DNA from: Cellvibrionales bacterium UBA7375
GTDB taxonomy: Bacteria; Pseudomonadota; Gammaproteobacteria; Pseudomonadales; Porticoccaceae
Assembly: GCA_002469845.1 (NCBI GenBank)
Contig: DKNZ01000083.1
Location: 1-21,120, forward strand
Direction: 5' to 3'
Length of the DNA: 21,120 nt
Below, one piece after another: positions 1-6,948 of this stretch. Numbering within the stretch: position 1 is the first letter of the stretch; each line of letters starts with the position of its first letter. The position numbers and the translations under genes are program-made. The notes beneath the pieces were generated by a model that did not search any database, had not been told where the DNA came from, and saw nothing but the letters and a program-made list of their open reading frames with translations.

Positions 1-273
1 AAATTCTTGGGCATTGTCGGGGTTAACGCCACCGCCATACTGTAATTTATTGGGGTAGGCAGATAGGGCATTAAGCGCCTGTTGTTGGTTGTTTGGACCT
101 AAAGAAATAATATGGCCGCCGCTGAGATTATATTTTTTATAGAGCTCGGCATAGTAGCTAGCATCATGCGCACTTACAAAATTAGTCTGCGCGCCGGTTT
201 GGTTTAGACTGCCGCCAACAATTTGTTTTACCTTGCCTTGATGAAGGTCTATGCAGGGTCGAAATAGAGTCAA
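1..273 (-). CDS. hisA: HisA, eukaryotic HIS6-type ProFAR isomerase (partial, N-terminal 91 codons)
   Basis: Histidine biosynthesis: a (beta/alpha)8-barrel enzyme that isomerises the aminoaldose ProFAR to the aminoketose PRFAR. Reading the minus strand from a TTG at 273-271 gives a frame that stays open to the window edge. It starts MTLFRPCIDLH and continues with KQIVGGSL (about residues 16-23), TNFVSAHDASYYAELYKK (about 30-47), GGHIISLGPNN (about 51-61) and LQYGGGVNP (about 78-86). These blocks match yeast HIS6 as I remember it (CIDLHNGEVKQIVGGTL, TNFVSQHPSSYYAKLYK, IKLGPNN, LQVGGGI) rather than E. coli-type HisA. The expected catalytic Asp is D9. The TTG is chosen because it gives the family's usual short N-terminus and has a GAG at 285-283 nine bases upstream. 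It begins 39 bp after the HMG-CoA lyase stop, so it may be co-transcribed. The C-terminal two-thirds lie outside the window. Confidence 0.85.
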   Translation of the reverse strand, partial: MTLFRPCIDLHQGKVKQIVGGSLNQTGAQTNFVSAHDASYYAELYKKYNLSGGHIISLGPNNQQQALNALSAYPNKLQYGGGVNPDNAQEF

Positions 274-312
274 AGGGCGTTTCTCATGGCGATTGATTTG
301 CAAACATTATAA

Positions 313-1209
313 CTACTTTGTAGTAAATTTGGAGTCATTATCTGGAAGGGGAGTTCGGCCCAGTTTATGGCTAATAAATCGGCTAACTTCAGTGAGCTTT
401 TCAAGGTTAACCCCATGTTCAATACCGAGGGCATCTAGAAGATCTATAACATGCTCCGTTGCTACATTACCCGAGGCACCCTTGGCATAGGGGCAGCCGC
501 CTAAACCAGCCACAGAGCTGTCAATGGTGGCGATTCCCATATTTAAAGATTGCCTTATATTGGCTATGGCTTGACCATAGGTATCATGCAAATGAACCGC
601 CAGTTTTTGGGCTGGGATATATTTAAGGGTCTGTATTAATAGGGCTTCAATAGTCTCTGGTTTTGCCACGCCAATGGTATCCCCAAGAGAGATTTCATAG
701 CAGCCCATATCTAGAAGTGACTGTGCCACTGTGCTGACTTTTTTAATGTCTACATCGCCCTGATAAGGACAGCCTGAAACACAGGATATATAGCCACGAA
801 CGGCCATATTATTATCTATGGCTTTTTGCGTGACAGCTTTAAATTTCTCGAGGCTCTCTGCGATAGAGCAATTGATATTTTTATGGCTAAACTCTTCACT
901 GGCAGCGGCAAAAACAGCAATTTCTTGGACATTGCATTCAATCGCTCGCTCAAGGCCGCGCATATTGGGGGTCAGGGCGGTATAGATTGCTTTAGTGGGG
1001 GTGAGTTGGTTAAAAACCTCATCACTACCCGCCATTTGTGGCACCCATTTCGGACTGACAAAACTACCAGCTTCAATGGTTTGAAGGCCTGCATTGGCTA
1101 GGCCCTGCACTAGTTTGACTTTGGTCTCTATATCAAGGGATACAGATTCATTTTGCAGGCCATCTCGCGGCCCAACCTCTACAATCTTGACTGCTTTGGG
1201 TAAGCTCAT
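313..1209 (-). CDS. mvaB: Hydroxymethylglutaryl-CoA lyase
   Basis: Cleaves HMG-CoA to acetyl-CoA and acetoacetate, the last step of leucine catabolism; a cytosolic metal-dependent TIM barrel of 298 aa, the usual length. The N-terminus carries the VGPRDGLQNE block. Aligning to human HMGCL numbering from memory (offset 26), the catalytic Arg is R15, the metal ligands are D16, H206, H208 and N248, and Glu72 corresponds to E46. The signature GLGGCPYAKGASGN spans about 235-248 with the catalytic-loop C239. All key residues are present, so it should be active. The ATG at 1209 lies 5 bp beyond the flavin reductase stop, so the two are probably translationally coupled; no strong Shine-Dalgarno is visible. 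The related activity to exclude would be a DRE-TIM family synthase, but the SCVSGCPYQGD block (about 142-152) and the signature favour the lyase. Confidence 0.95.
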   Translation of the reverse strand: MSLPKAVKIVEVGPRDGLQNESVSLDIETKVKLVQGLANAGLQTIEAGSFVSPKWVPQMAGSDEVFNQLTPTKAIYTALTPNMRGLERAIECNVQEIAVFAAASEEFSHKNINCSIAESLEKFKAVTQKAIDNNMAVRGYISCVSGCPYQGDVDIKKVSTVAQSLLDMGCYEISLGDTIGVAKPETIEALLIQTLKYIPAQKLAVHLHDTYGQAIANIRQSLNMGIATIDSSVAGLGGCPYAKGASGNVATEHVIDLLDALGIEHGVNLEKLTEVSRFISHKLGRTPLPDNDSKFTTK

Positions 1210-1214
1210 AATGA

Positions 1215-1691
1215 TTAAAGGCTGTGATAGTTTCCGCGATAAAACAGCAGTGGTTGTAGTTTATTGTCGCTAAATTCGGTGACTTCGCCCGTGATAATTA
1301 TATGGTCTCCGCCTTCATGCTGGGTCGCTGTTTTGCACTGAAAGCAGGCGCTGTAGTGGGGAAGAATGGGGATGCCAGATAAGCCTTTTGTGCATTCAAT
1401 ATCTGTAAAGCGATCAATACCAGTTGTGGCAAAGCGATTAGATAAATCCTGTTGGTCGGCAGCCAAGATATGCACAGCAAAAGCTTTCGCAGCAATAAAA
1501 TCGTCAAAGCAGTTGGTGTTCTTGCCAATACTCCAAAGTATTAATGGTGGAGTTAGGGATACTGAATTAAAACTATTCGCGGTCATGCCAATTTTTTGTC
1601 CGTTTTTTCCTAGGGCGGTAATAATCGTTATACCAGTTGCAAAACTACCCAACGCATTGCGGTATTCTTTCTGGGTGAAGGGTGTAGACAC
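1215..1691 (-). CDS. Flavin reductase-like domain protein (FMN/FAD:NAD(P)H reductase)
   Basis: 158 aa, almost entirely one flavin reductase-like domain of the split-barrel FMN-binding type, as in the reductase partners of two-component monooxygenases (HpaC-like). Visible landmarks are FATGITIITA near residues 17-26, MTANSFNSVSLTPPLILWSI near 36-55 (flavin-binding strand), FAVHILA near 71-77, GGDHIIITGEV near 126-136 and LLFYRGNYHSL at the C-terminus. Such enzymes use NAD(P)H to reduce free flavin, which passes to an oxygenase or other acceptor. No oxygenase partner is in the window, so the acceptor is unknown. The start is GTG at 1691, with AAGGAG ten bases upstream (minus strand). The 101-bp gap from fadH contains a short tandem repeat and a palindrome (separate entries). 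Specific substrate and coenzyme cannot be read from the sequence. Confidence 0.85.
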   Translation of the reverse strand: MSTPFTQKEYRNALGSFATGITIITALGKNGQKIGMTANSFNSVSLTPPLILWSIGKNTNCFDDFIAAKAFAVHILAADQQDLSNRFATTGIDRFTDIECTKGLSGIPILPHYSACFQCKTATQHEGGDHIIITGEVTEFSDNKLQPLLFYRGNYHSL

Positions 1692-1716
1692 GCGTTGACT
1701 GCTCCTTGAGATTGGC

Positions 1717-1741
1717 TGACATCATAAAGTTGACAGCATAA
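1717..1741. repeat. Two near-identical 11-bp direct repeats upstream of the flavin reductase
   Basis: TGACATCATAA (1717-1727) and TGACAGCATAA (1731-1741) differ at one base and start 14 bp apart. They lie in the fadH to flavin reductase gap, just upstream of the flavin reductase ribosome binding site. The TTGACA at 1730-1735 equals one arm of the operator-like palindrome at 3877-3889. A regulator site is possible but unproven. Confidence 0.35.
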
Positions 1742-1770
1742 GAACTAACTAGGGCGTTATGATGAAATTA

Positions 1771-1783
1771 ATCAGCCGCTGAT
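1771..1783. promoter_or_regulatory. Perfect 13-bp palindrome after fadH stop
   Basis: ATCAGC-C-GCTGAT is a perfect inverted repeat 9 bp beyond the fadH stop codon. On the minus strand it is followed only by TTAATTTC, so it is at best a weak intrinsic terminator. A protein-binding site is equally possible. Confidence 0.3.
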
Positions 1784-1792
1784 GCAAGGTCT

Positions 1793-3817
1793 TTATATGC
1801 TTGCGGCAATTTTTGTTCCCTGTGAAATAGCTGTTTTAGCATCTAATTCTTTGGCGCTGTGGGCACCGCCGATAAGATGAAAGGGTATTTTTAAGCCATT
1901 AGTAATTTCAGTTAATGGATCTTGCCCTGCGCAAATAATAATATTATCAACCGCCAATACCTGAGATTTATCATCTACAGTTAGGTGAAGACCCTGATCA
2001 TCAATACGTTGATAATCGCAGCCATTGATCATTTCTACCTGTTTTTTAGCTAGCCCAGCCCGATGAATCCAGCCAGTGGTTTTGCCTAATCCTGAACCAA
2101 CTTTAGAGCTTTTGCGCTGGAGTAAAAAGACTTGTCTTGGGGATGGTTTAACATTGGGTGACTGTCCTTCAATGCCCCCTCGTGCATTAAGGGACATATC
2201 AATGCCCCATTCATCCATAAACTCATTAATATCCAATGCGGTAGACGGGCCGTTGTGGGTAATAAACTCTGCGGTATCAAATCCTATTCCGCCAGCACCC
2301 ATTATGGCCACACGATTTCCGACGGGTTTTTTATGTAAGATTACATCTACATAACTAAGGACACTTGGATGGTCTATGCCATCAATTTCCGGCATTCTTG
2401 GGGTTATTCCAGTGGCAATAATCACCTCATCAAAGCCGCTATTGTTTAATTGATCGACATTGACTCGCGTGTCTAAATTTAAACAAATATTATTGAGTTC
2501 AATTTGTTTTTTGAAATACCTTAGGGTTTCATAAAATTCTTCTTTTCCCGGTATCTGCTTGGCGATATTAAATTGTCCGCCAATTTCAGAAGCGGAATCA
2601 AATAGTGCTACTTTATGACCTCTGGACGCGGCGGTGGTTGCCGCGGCAAGACCCGCTGGGCCCGCGCCCACCACGGCTATACTTTTAACATGCGCTGCGG
2701 GCTCTATCTTAAACTCCGTTTCATGGCAGGCACGTGGGTTGACCAGACAGCTGGTAATTTGTCCTTGAAAGACATGGTCTAAGCAGGCCTGATTACAGGC
2801 AATACAGGTATTAATTTCATCTGCTCGGCCTTCCTTAGCCTTGATAACAAAATCGGCATCCGCTAAAAATGGCCGTGCCATGGAGACTATATCGGCGTCA
2901 CCATTGGCTAAAACATGCTCGGCAATTTCTGGCGTATTGATTCGGTTGGATGTCACCACAGGTACGGAAAATTCCTCTCGAAATTTTGCGGTTACCCATG
3001 TAAATGCAGCTCTGGGTACTTTGGTCGCAATGGTTGGTATTTTTGCTTCATGCCAACCAATGCCGGTGCTTATTATTGTTGCGCCAGCTTTTTCGACGGC
3101 TTTGCCTAGTTGTATGACTTCTTCTGCGTTACTTCCGCCTTCTACTAGGTCGAGCATTGAGAGTCGAAATATAATAATAAAATGTTCGCCAACGGCTTCG
3201 CGGACTTTTCGAACCACTTCAATGGGTAGGCGAATCCTATTTTCATAGCTTCCGCCCCATTGATCGTCACGTCGATTGGTTCTAGCGGCAATAAATTGAT
3301 TAAGAAAATACCCTTCAGAACCCATAATTTCAACGCCATCATAGCCTGCTTCTTTAGCCCGAACAGCGGTAGATACATAGTCATCAATCTGCTTACAAAT
3401 TTCTCCTTCTGTAAGCGCTTTGGGTTTAAAGGGGTTAATGGGTGCCTGAATAGCAGAAGGCGCTACAAGATGAGGGGAGTAGGCGTACCGTCCTGTGTGT
3501 AATATTTGAAGGCATATTTTTCCATCTTGGTTGTGAACAGCATCGGTAATAACACGATGGTCATCAATATCTTGCTGGTTTTGCAGATTTTTAGTGGCTG
3601 AATGTGTGCCACCCTCTTTGTTTGGGCCAACGCCGCCTGTGACTATTAGCCCAACGCCACCTTTTGCACGTTCGGCAAAAAACGCAGCCATACGATGATG
3701 ACCATTTTCAGCTTCCTCTAAACCCGTATGCATAGACCCCATCAGCACTCTATTTTTGAGCTGAGTAAAACCAAGGTCCAATGGTGCTAAAAGGTTGGGA
3801 TAATTAGTATTTTCCAT
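1793..3817 (-). CDS. fadH: 2,4-dienoyl-CoA reductase (NADPH), FadH
   Basis: Reduces 2,4-dienoyl-CoA during beta-oxidation of unsaturated fatty acids with even-position double bonds. 674 aa, close to E. coli FadH, with the same three parts. The FMN-binding old-yellow-enzyme barrel covers about 7-340; QILHTGRYAYSPHLVAPSA (104-122) is present, as are Y170 in GSEGYF and H256 in TGIGWHE, which correspond to E. coli Tyr166 and His252. The 4Fe-4S loop has C338, C341, C345 and C357. The C-terminal FAD/NADPH part has GAGPAGL at 384-390 and GAGGIG at 507-512. No key residue is missing. The ATG at 3817 has GAGG (minus strand, 3829-3826) eight bases upstream. It is the first gene of the minus-strand cluster and is divergent from a TetR regulator across a 94-bp gap. 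Other OYE-type trimodular dehydrogenases share the layout, but the near-continuous similarity to FadH makes this call strong. Confidence 0.95.
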   Translation of the reverse strand: MENTNYPNLLAPLDLGFTQLKNRVLMGSMHTGLEEAENGHHRMAAFFAERAKGGVGLIVTGGVGPNKEGGTHSATKNLQNQQDIDDHRVITDAVHNQDGKICLQILHTGRYAYSPHLVAPSAIQAPINPFKPKALTEGEICKQIDDYVSTAVRAKEAGYDGVEIMGSEGYFLNQFIAARTNRRDDQWGGSYENRIRLPIEVVRKVREAVGEHFIIIFRLSMLDLVEGGSNAEEVIQLGKAVEKAGATIISTGIGWHEAKIPTIATKVPRAAFTWVTAKFREEFSVPVVTSNRINTPEIAEHVLANGDADIVSMARPFLADADFVIKAKEGRADEINTCIACNQACLDHVFQGQITSCLVNPRACHETEFKIEPAAHVKSIAVVGAGPAGLAAATTAASRGHKVALFDSASEIGGQFNIAKQIPGKEEFYETLRYFKKQIELNNICLNLDTRVNVDQLNNSGFDEVIIATGITPRMPEIDGIDHPSVLSYVDVILHKKPVGNRVAIMGAGGIGFDTAEFITHNGPSTALDINEFMDEWGIDMSLNARGGIEGQSPNVKPSPRQVFLLQRKSSKVGSGLGKTTGWIHRAGLAKKQVEMINGCDYQRIDDQGLHLTVDDKSQVLAVDNIIICAGQDPLTEITNGLKIPFHLIGGAHSAKELDAKTAISQGTKIAASI

Positions 3818-3876
3818 TAAATACGCCTCTATTTCTTTTTTACGTTACCCGCTATTTAAGAGATTACGCCTGTATT

Positions 3877-3889
3877 TTGACACTGTCAA
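3877..3889. promoter_or_regulatory. Palindromic operator candidate between fadH and tetR
   Basis: TTGACA-C-TGTCAA, a perfect inverted repeat in the divergent intergenic region. Each arm reads as the consensus -35 hexamer on its own strand. TetR-family regulators commonly bind palindromes between themselves and a divergent target, so this is the best candidate for the neighbouring regulator's site. The repeat is seen; the binding is inferred. Confidence 0.6.
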
Positions 3890-3905
3890 GATTGGTTGAT
3901 ATATT
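3877..3905 (+). promoter_or_regulatory. Sigma70-type promoter for the TetR gene
   Basis: TTGACA (3877-3882), a 17-bp spacer, then TATATT (3900-3905). The expected transcription start is about 3912, which is the A of the regulator's ATG, so the message may be leaderless. On the minus strand the same palindrome offers TTGACA (3889-3884), but the 17-bp-spaced -10 is a poor TAATCT. Confidence 0.65.
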
Positions 3906-3911
3906 GGTTAT

Positions 3912-4529
3912 ATGACAACTGAAACTGCGCCATTAAAAACAATCTCAAAATACCATCACGGTAATCTTCGTCAGTCGCTATTATTAGCGGCTAAGGAATT
4001 GATTGCAGAGCATGGGATTGAGGCTCTTTCCCTTCGCAAATTGGCGGATAAAGTCGGTGTTTCAAGAACCGCGGCTTACCATTATTTTATCGATAAAAAT
4101 GATTTACTTTGCGCTCTTGCGGCCAATGGCTTCAGGCGCTGGCAGACTTCCCTTGATAAACTAAGCTGTAACCAGTTACCTGATAGAGATAAGTTTGAAC
4201 AATATGTTTTGGCATATATTACATTTGCAACCAATAACCCTGAAGAATATGAACTCATGTTTGGGCGCTGTATTTGGAAGCAGTCTCAATGCACGGTGGA
4301 ATTGCAGGAAATCTCCCATACAACATTTCAGCATCAGGTTGAATTGATTGATCGATGGCAGTCCATAGGATTGATTAATGGTGACAGTGCATTGCGAACT
4401 GCTCAGGTTATCTGGGGCACACTGCATGGTATTGCTAAGTTATTTATAGATGGGGTTTATAACGATGTAACCCGTGTAGAAGAGATAGTTATCAGTGCAC
4501 TGCCGATGTTTTTAGCGGCTAAAGATTGA
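3912..4529 (+). CDS. TetR/AcrR-family transcriptional regulator (WHG-type C-terminus)
   Basis: 205 aa. The N-terminal DNA-binding domain spans about residues 15-62: HHGNLRQSLLLAAKELIAEHG, then the helix-turn-helix ALSLRKLADKVGVSRTAAYHYF (about 38-59), typical of TetR family members. The C-terminal ligand/dimer domain contains VIWGTLHGIAKL, resembling the WHG-type TetR C-terminus. The ligand is unknown; given the divergent fadH, an acyl-CoA or related lipid signal is a reasonable guess. Start at 3912: no other Met codon occurs before the HTH, only a weak GG precedes it, and the promoter places the transcript start on the ATG itself. It probably represses itself and fadH through the palindrome at 3877-3889. 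A weak AU-rich hairpin follows the stop. Confidence 0.9.
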   Translation: MTTETAPLKTISKYHHGNLRQSLLLAAKELIAEHGIEALSLRKLADKVGVSRTAAYHYFIDKNDLLCALAANGFRRWQTSLDKLSCNQLPDRDKFEQYVLAYITFATNNPEEYELMFGRCIWKQSQCTVELQEISHTTFQHQVELIDRWQSIGLINGDSALRTAQVIWGTLHGIAKLFIDGVYNDVTRVEEIVISALPMFLAAKD

Positions 4530-4544
4530 TTTATCAATTTTTTT
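4521..4544 (+). terminator. Weak intrinsic terminator after tetR
   Basis: AAAGATTG (4521-4528), loop ATTTAT, then CAATTTTT with a T-run to 4544. This is an eight-pair AU-rich stem including one G-U pair, overlapping the tetR stop codon. The low GC content makes its efficiency doubtful. Confidence 0.4.
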
Positions 4545-4691
4545 AATTTAGTGGGAAAACTTTCGATAAAACACAACTATTAGGTTGATGAATATAAGTT
4601 GCTGTGGCAAACTTGCCGCCTTTTTCACGTCGACCAAAAATATGGGTGTTAGAATGCCCAAAAGTTAGGTCGAAGTGGAGTTTTATTTTTT

Positions 4692-4776
<85 letters not shown>

Positions 4777-4803
4777 TTTTAAACAATATCACCATGTTGG
4801 TTT

Positions 4804-4819
4804 CAGGGTTAAATCCCTG
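4804..4819 (+). repeat. Hairpin between tRNA-Leu and tig, resembling a tRNA T-arm
   Basis: CAGGG (4804-4808), loop TTAAAT, CCCTG (4815-4819). It is not followed by a T-run, so it is not a classical terminator. The sequence GGGTTAAATCCC is one base short of a T-arm such as GGGTTCAAATCCC. It may serve tRNA processing or message stability, or be a decayed tRNA 3' half. Confidence 0.4.
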
Positions 4820-4860
4820 TCATATCCTATAAGTTAGGTGACATTTCAAGAGGTTTTTTC

Positions 4861-6171
4861 ATGCAGGTTTCCATTGAGTCTAGTAAAGGTCTTGAGCGGC
4901 AGGTAAAAGTTACTATCCCTGCAGAAAAGGTTGATAGTGAAGTATTACAACGTCTGCAAAAGGCCACTAAAACAGTCAATATTAAAGGTTTCCGCAAAGG
5001 CAAGGTCCCTCTAAAGGTTGTTCAACAGCAGTATGGCAAGGCTGTTCGTCAAGAGGTTATGGGCGAAGTGGTTAACTCTAGCTTTTATGAAGCCATCAAG
5101 CAGGAAGATCTTAAACCTGTGGGTCAACCTAAAATTGAAGATATTGTCGACAATGCGGGTCAGGATCTTGAATATAAGGCTACTTTTGAAGTTTATCCCG
5201 AGGTTAAGCTAGCTGATTTGGCTAAGGTCTCTATTTCCCGTCCGGTCGCTGATATTAATTCAGATGATTTAGAAAAAATGATTGACGTCTTGCGTAATCA
5301 GCAAGCATCTTTTGATGAAACTGATAATCCTGCTCAAGATGGCGATAAAGTAAATATTGATTTTGTCGGTACATTGCGCGGCAAAAAAGAATTCCCAGGT
5401 GGTTCTGCAGAAGGGCAGGATCTAACGTTGGGTTCAAATAGCATGATTCCCGGTTTTGAAGACGGTTTGATTGGCGTTAGTGCTGGCGATGAGACTGTTC
5501 TTAAGCTTAAATTCCCTAAGGATTATCACGCTGAAGAAGTCAAAGGCAAAGCGGTTTCATTTGCGGTTAAGGTCAATACTGTTTCTGCAAAAACACTGCC
5601 AGCACTGGACGACGAATTCTTCAAGCTCTATGGCGTTGAAACTGGCGGTGAAGAAAAATTCCGTGAAGATGTTGAAGCTAATATGCGGCGCGAGTTAAAT
5701 AATGCAATTCGCAGCAATGTTAAAAATCGTATTATGGATCAACTATACAAGCTTAATAAGGTCGATGTGCCAGAGGCTTTGGTTGCCAACGAAATTATTC
5801 AATTAAAAAAGCAAATGATTCAGCAGTTTGGCGGTGGCCAAGAGATTGACCTAAATATGTTGCCAGATGATATGTTTAAAGACAAAGCTAAACGACGTGC
5901 ATCATTAGGGGTGATTGTCTCTGAAGTAGTTAAAGTGGAATCACTTTCTCCCAATGAGGATCAGGTTCGAGCGCGAGTTGATGAAATTGCGTCTACTTAC
6001 GAACAGCCATCTGAAGTGGTTGATTATTACTATAGCAAGCCTGAACTACTCAGTTCAGTTGAGGCAGTTGTGCTTGAAGATCAGGTGACCGAGTTAGTTC
6101 TCTCTAAAGGTAAAATAAAAGAAGAAAAGCTGTCTTATGAGGATGCGGTCAAGCCAGACCCTGAAGCATAA
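4861..6171 (+). CDS. tig: Trigger factor, ribosome-associated chaperone and prolyl isomerase
   Basis: Binds the ribosome exit tunnel and shields nascent chains. 436 aa versus 432 in E. coli. The N-terminal ribosome-docking domain carries the GFRK signature at 43-46 (GFRKGKVP), at the same positions as in E. coli. The FKBP-type PPIase domain spans roughly 155-245, with DGDKVNIDFVGTL, GGSAEGQDLTLGSNSMIPGFE and the KFPKDYHAEEVKGK segment. The remainder is the helical C-terminal substrate-cradling domain, ending in an acidic tail. The ATG at 4861 has a good AAGAGG (4848-4853) seven bases upstream. It heads the usual tig-clpP-clpX-lon block; a promoter before clpP suggests partial independence of the next genes. 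Confidence 0.98.
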   Translation: MQVSIESSKGLERQVKVTIPAEKVDSEVLQRLQKATKTVNIKGFRKGKVPLKVVQQQYGKAVRQEVMGEVVNSSFYEAIKQEDLKPVGQPKIEDIVDNAGQDLEYKATFEVYPEVKLADLAKVSISRPVADINSDDLEKMIDVLRNQQASFDETDNPAQDGDKVNIDFVGTLRGKKEFPGGSAEGQDLTLGSNSMIPGFEDGLIGVSAGDETVLKLKFPKDYHAEEVKGKAVSFAVKVNTVSAKTLPALDDEFFKLYGVETGGEEKFREDVEANMRRELNNAIRSNVKNRIMDQLYKLNKVDVPEALVANEIIQLKKQMIQQFGGGQEIDLNMLPDDMFKDKAKRRASLGVIVSEVVKVESLSPNEDQVRARVDEIASTYEQPSEVVDYYYSKPELLSSVEAVVLEDQVTELVLSKGKIKEEKLSYEDAVKPDPEA

Positions 6172-6188
6172 TTAAAGTTCTCCGTACT

Positions 6189-6218
6189 ATTACAGATTTT
6201 AGTAGGTTGGCGTATAAT
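6189..6218 (+). promoter_or_regulatory. Sigma70-type promoter candidate for clpPX
   Basis: Perfect -10 TATAAT (6213-6218) preceded at 18 bp by ATTACA (6189-6194), a four-of-six -35, in the 105-bp tig-clpP gap. No convincing sigma32 element was seen here. Confidence 0.5.
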
Positions 6219-6276
6219 TCGATAATCATTTGCTCATTTTAGCTATTTTATGCGTATAGACATCATGGAGGACAAT

Positions 6277-6912
6277 ATGACGTTCCAAAATTCAAACCAA
6301 AATCCAAATTTTCTAGACCCACAAGCCAGTGGCCTTGTGCCAATGGTGGTTGAACAATCATCTCGTGGCGAGCGTGCCTACGATATTTATTCGCGATTGT
6401 TAAAGGAAAGAGTAATCTTTTTGGTCGGTCAGGTTGAAGATCATATGGCTAATCTTATTGTTGCTCAATTGCTCTTCTTAGAGTCAGAAAATCCAGATAA
6501 AGATATCCATCTCTATATTAATTCACCGGGTGGTTCAGTCACCGCAGGTTTATCAATATATGACACCATGCAATTTATTAAGCCTGATGTAAGCACTATG
6601 TGTATTGGCCAAGCAGCATCTATGGGAGCATTTTTATTGGCTGCCGGTGCCGCTGGTAAGCGTTATTGTTTACCAAACGCTCGTACAATGATTCACCAGC
6701 CAAGTGGTGGTGCTTCAGGACAGGCGACAGATATTCATATTCAGTCTCAAGAAATACTGAAGATTAAACAACAGCTTAATAAGTTGATGGCGGAACATAC
6801 AGGCAAGCCAATTAAAAAGGTTGAGCAGGATACTGAACGCGATAACTTTATGAGTGCTGATGAGTCTAAGGCCTATGGTCTTGTCGATGAAGTGCTAGAA
6901 AAGCGCACTTAA
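6277..6912 (+). CDS. clpP: ATP-dependent Clp protease proteolytic subunit
   Basis: Serine peptidase forming a double-heptamer barrel that degrades proteins unfolded by ClpX or ClpA. 211 aa from the chosen start. The catalytic triad is S115 (in GQAASMGAFLL), H140 (in RTMIHQPSGG) and D189, each four residues later than E. coli S111, H136 and D185. The start is the ATG at 6277 because GGAGG (6267-6271) lies five bases upstream; the in-frame ATGs at 6250 and 6265 lack such a site, and the second overlaps it. A short N-terminal propeptide before the conserved VPMVVEQ is expected to be autoprocessed. It is followed 36 bp later by clpX and most likely shares its transcript. Confidence 0.97.
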   Translation: MTFQNSNQNPNFLDPQASGLVPMVVEQSSRGERAYDIYSRLLKERVIFLVGQVEDHMANLIVAQLLFLESENPDKDIHLYINSPGGSVTAGLSIYDTMQFIKPDVSTMCIGQAASMGAFLLAAGAAGKRYCLPNARTMIHQPSGGASGQATDIHIQSQEILKIKQQLNKLMAEHTGKPIKKVEQDTERDNFMSADESKAYGLVDEVLEKRT

Positions 6913-6948
6913 ATTAAAATATTAATAATTATTTAGTAGGTTTCAGAC

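Noticed and set aside
1366..1698. 110-codon open frame antisense to the flavin reductase
   Set aside because: It is complementary to a conserved flavin reductase and shows no independent support.
2841..3248. 135-codon open frame antisense to fadH
   Set aside because: It overlaps a strongly conserved FadH gene on the opposite strand, has no recognisable domain and looks like a shadow of FadH codon use.
4613..4655. Possible sigma70 promoter for tRNA-Leu (TTGCCG / TAGAAT)
   Set aside because: Spacing between the hexamers is far from 16-18 bp, so no reliable promoter was assigned.
6250..6276. Upstream in-frame start for clpP (adding nine residues)
   Set aside because: The ATG at 6277 has GGAGG five bases upstream; the upstream ATGs do not, and the one at 6265 overlaps that site.
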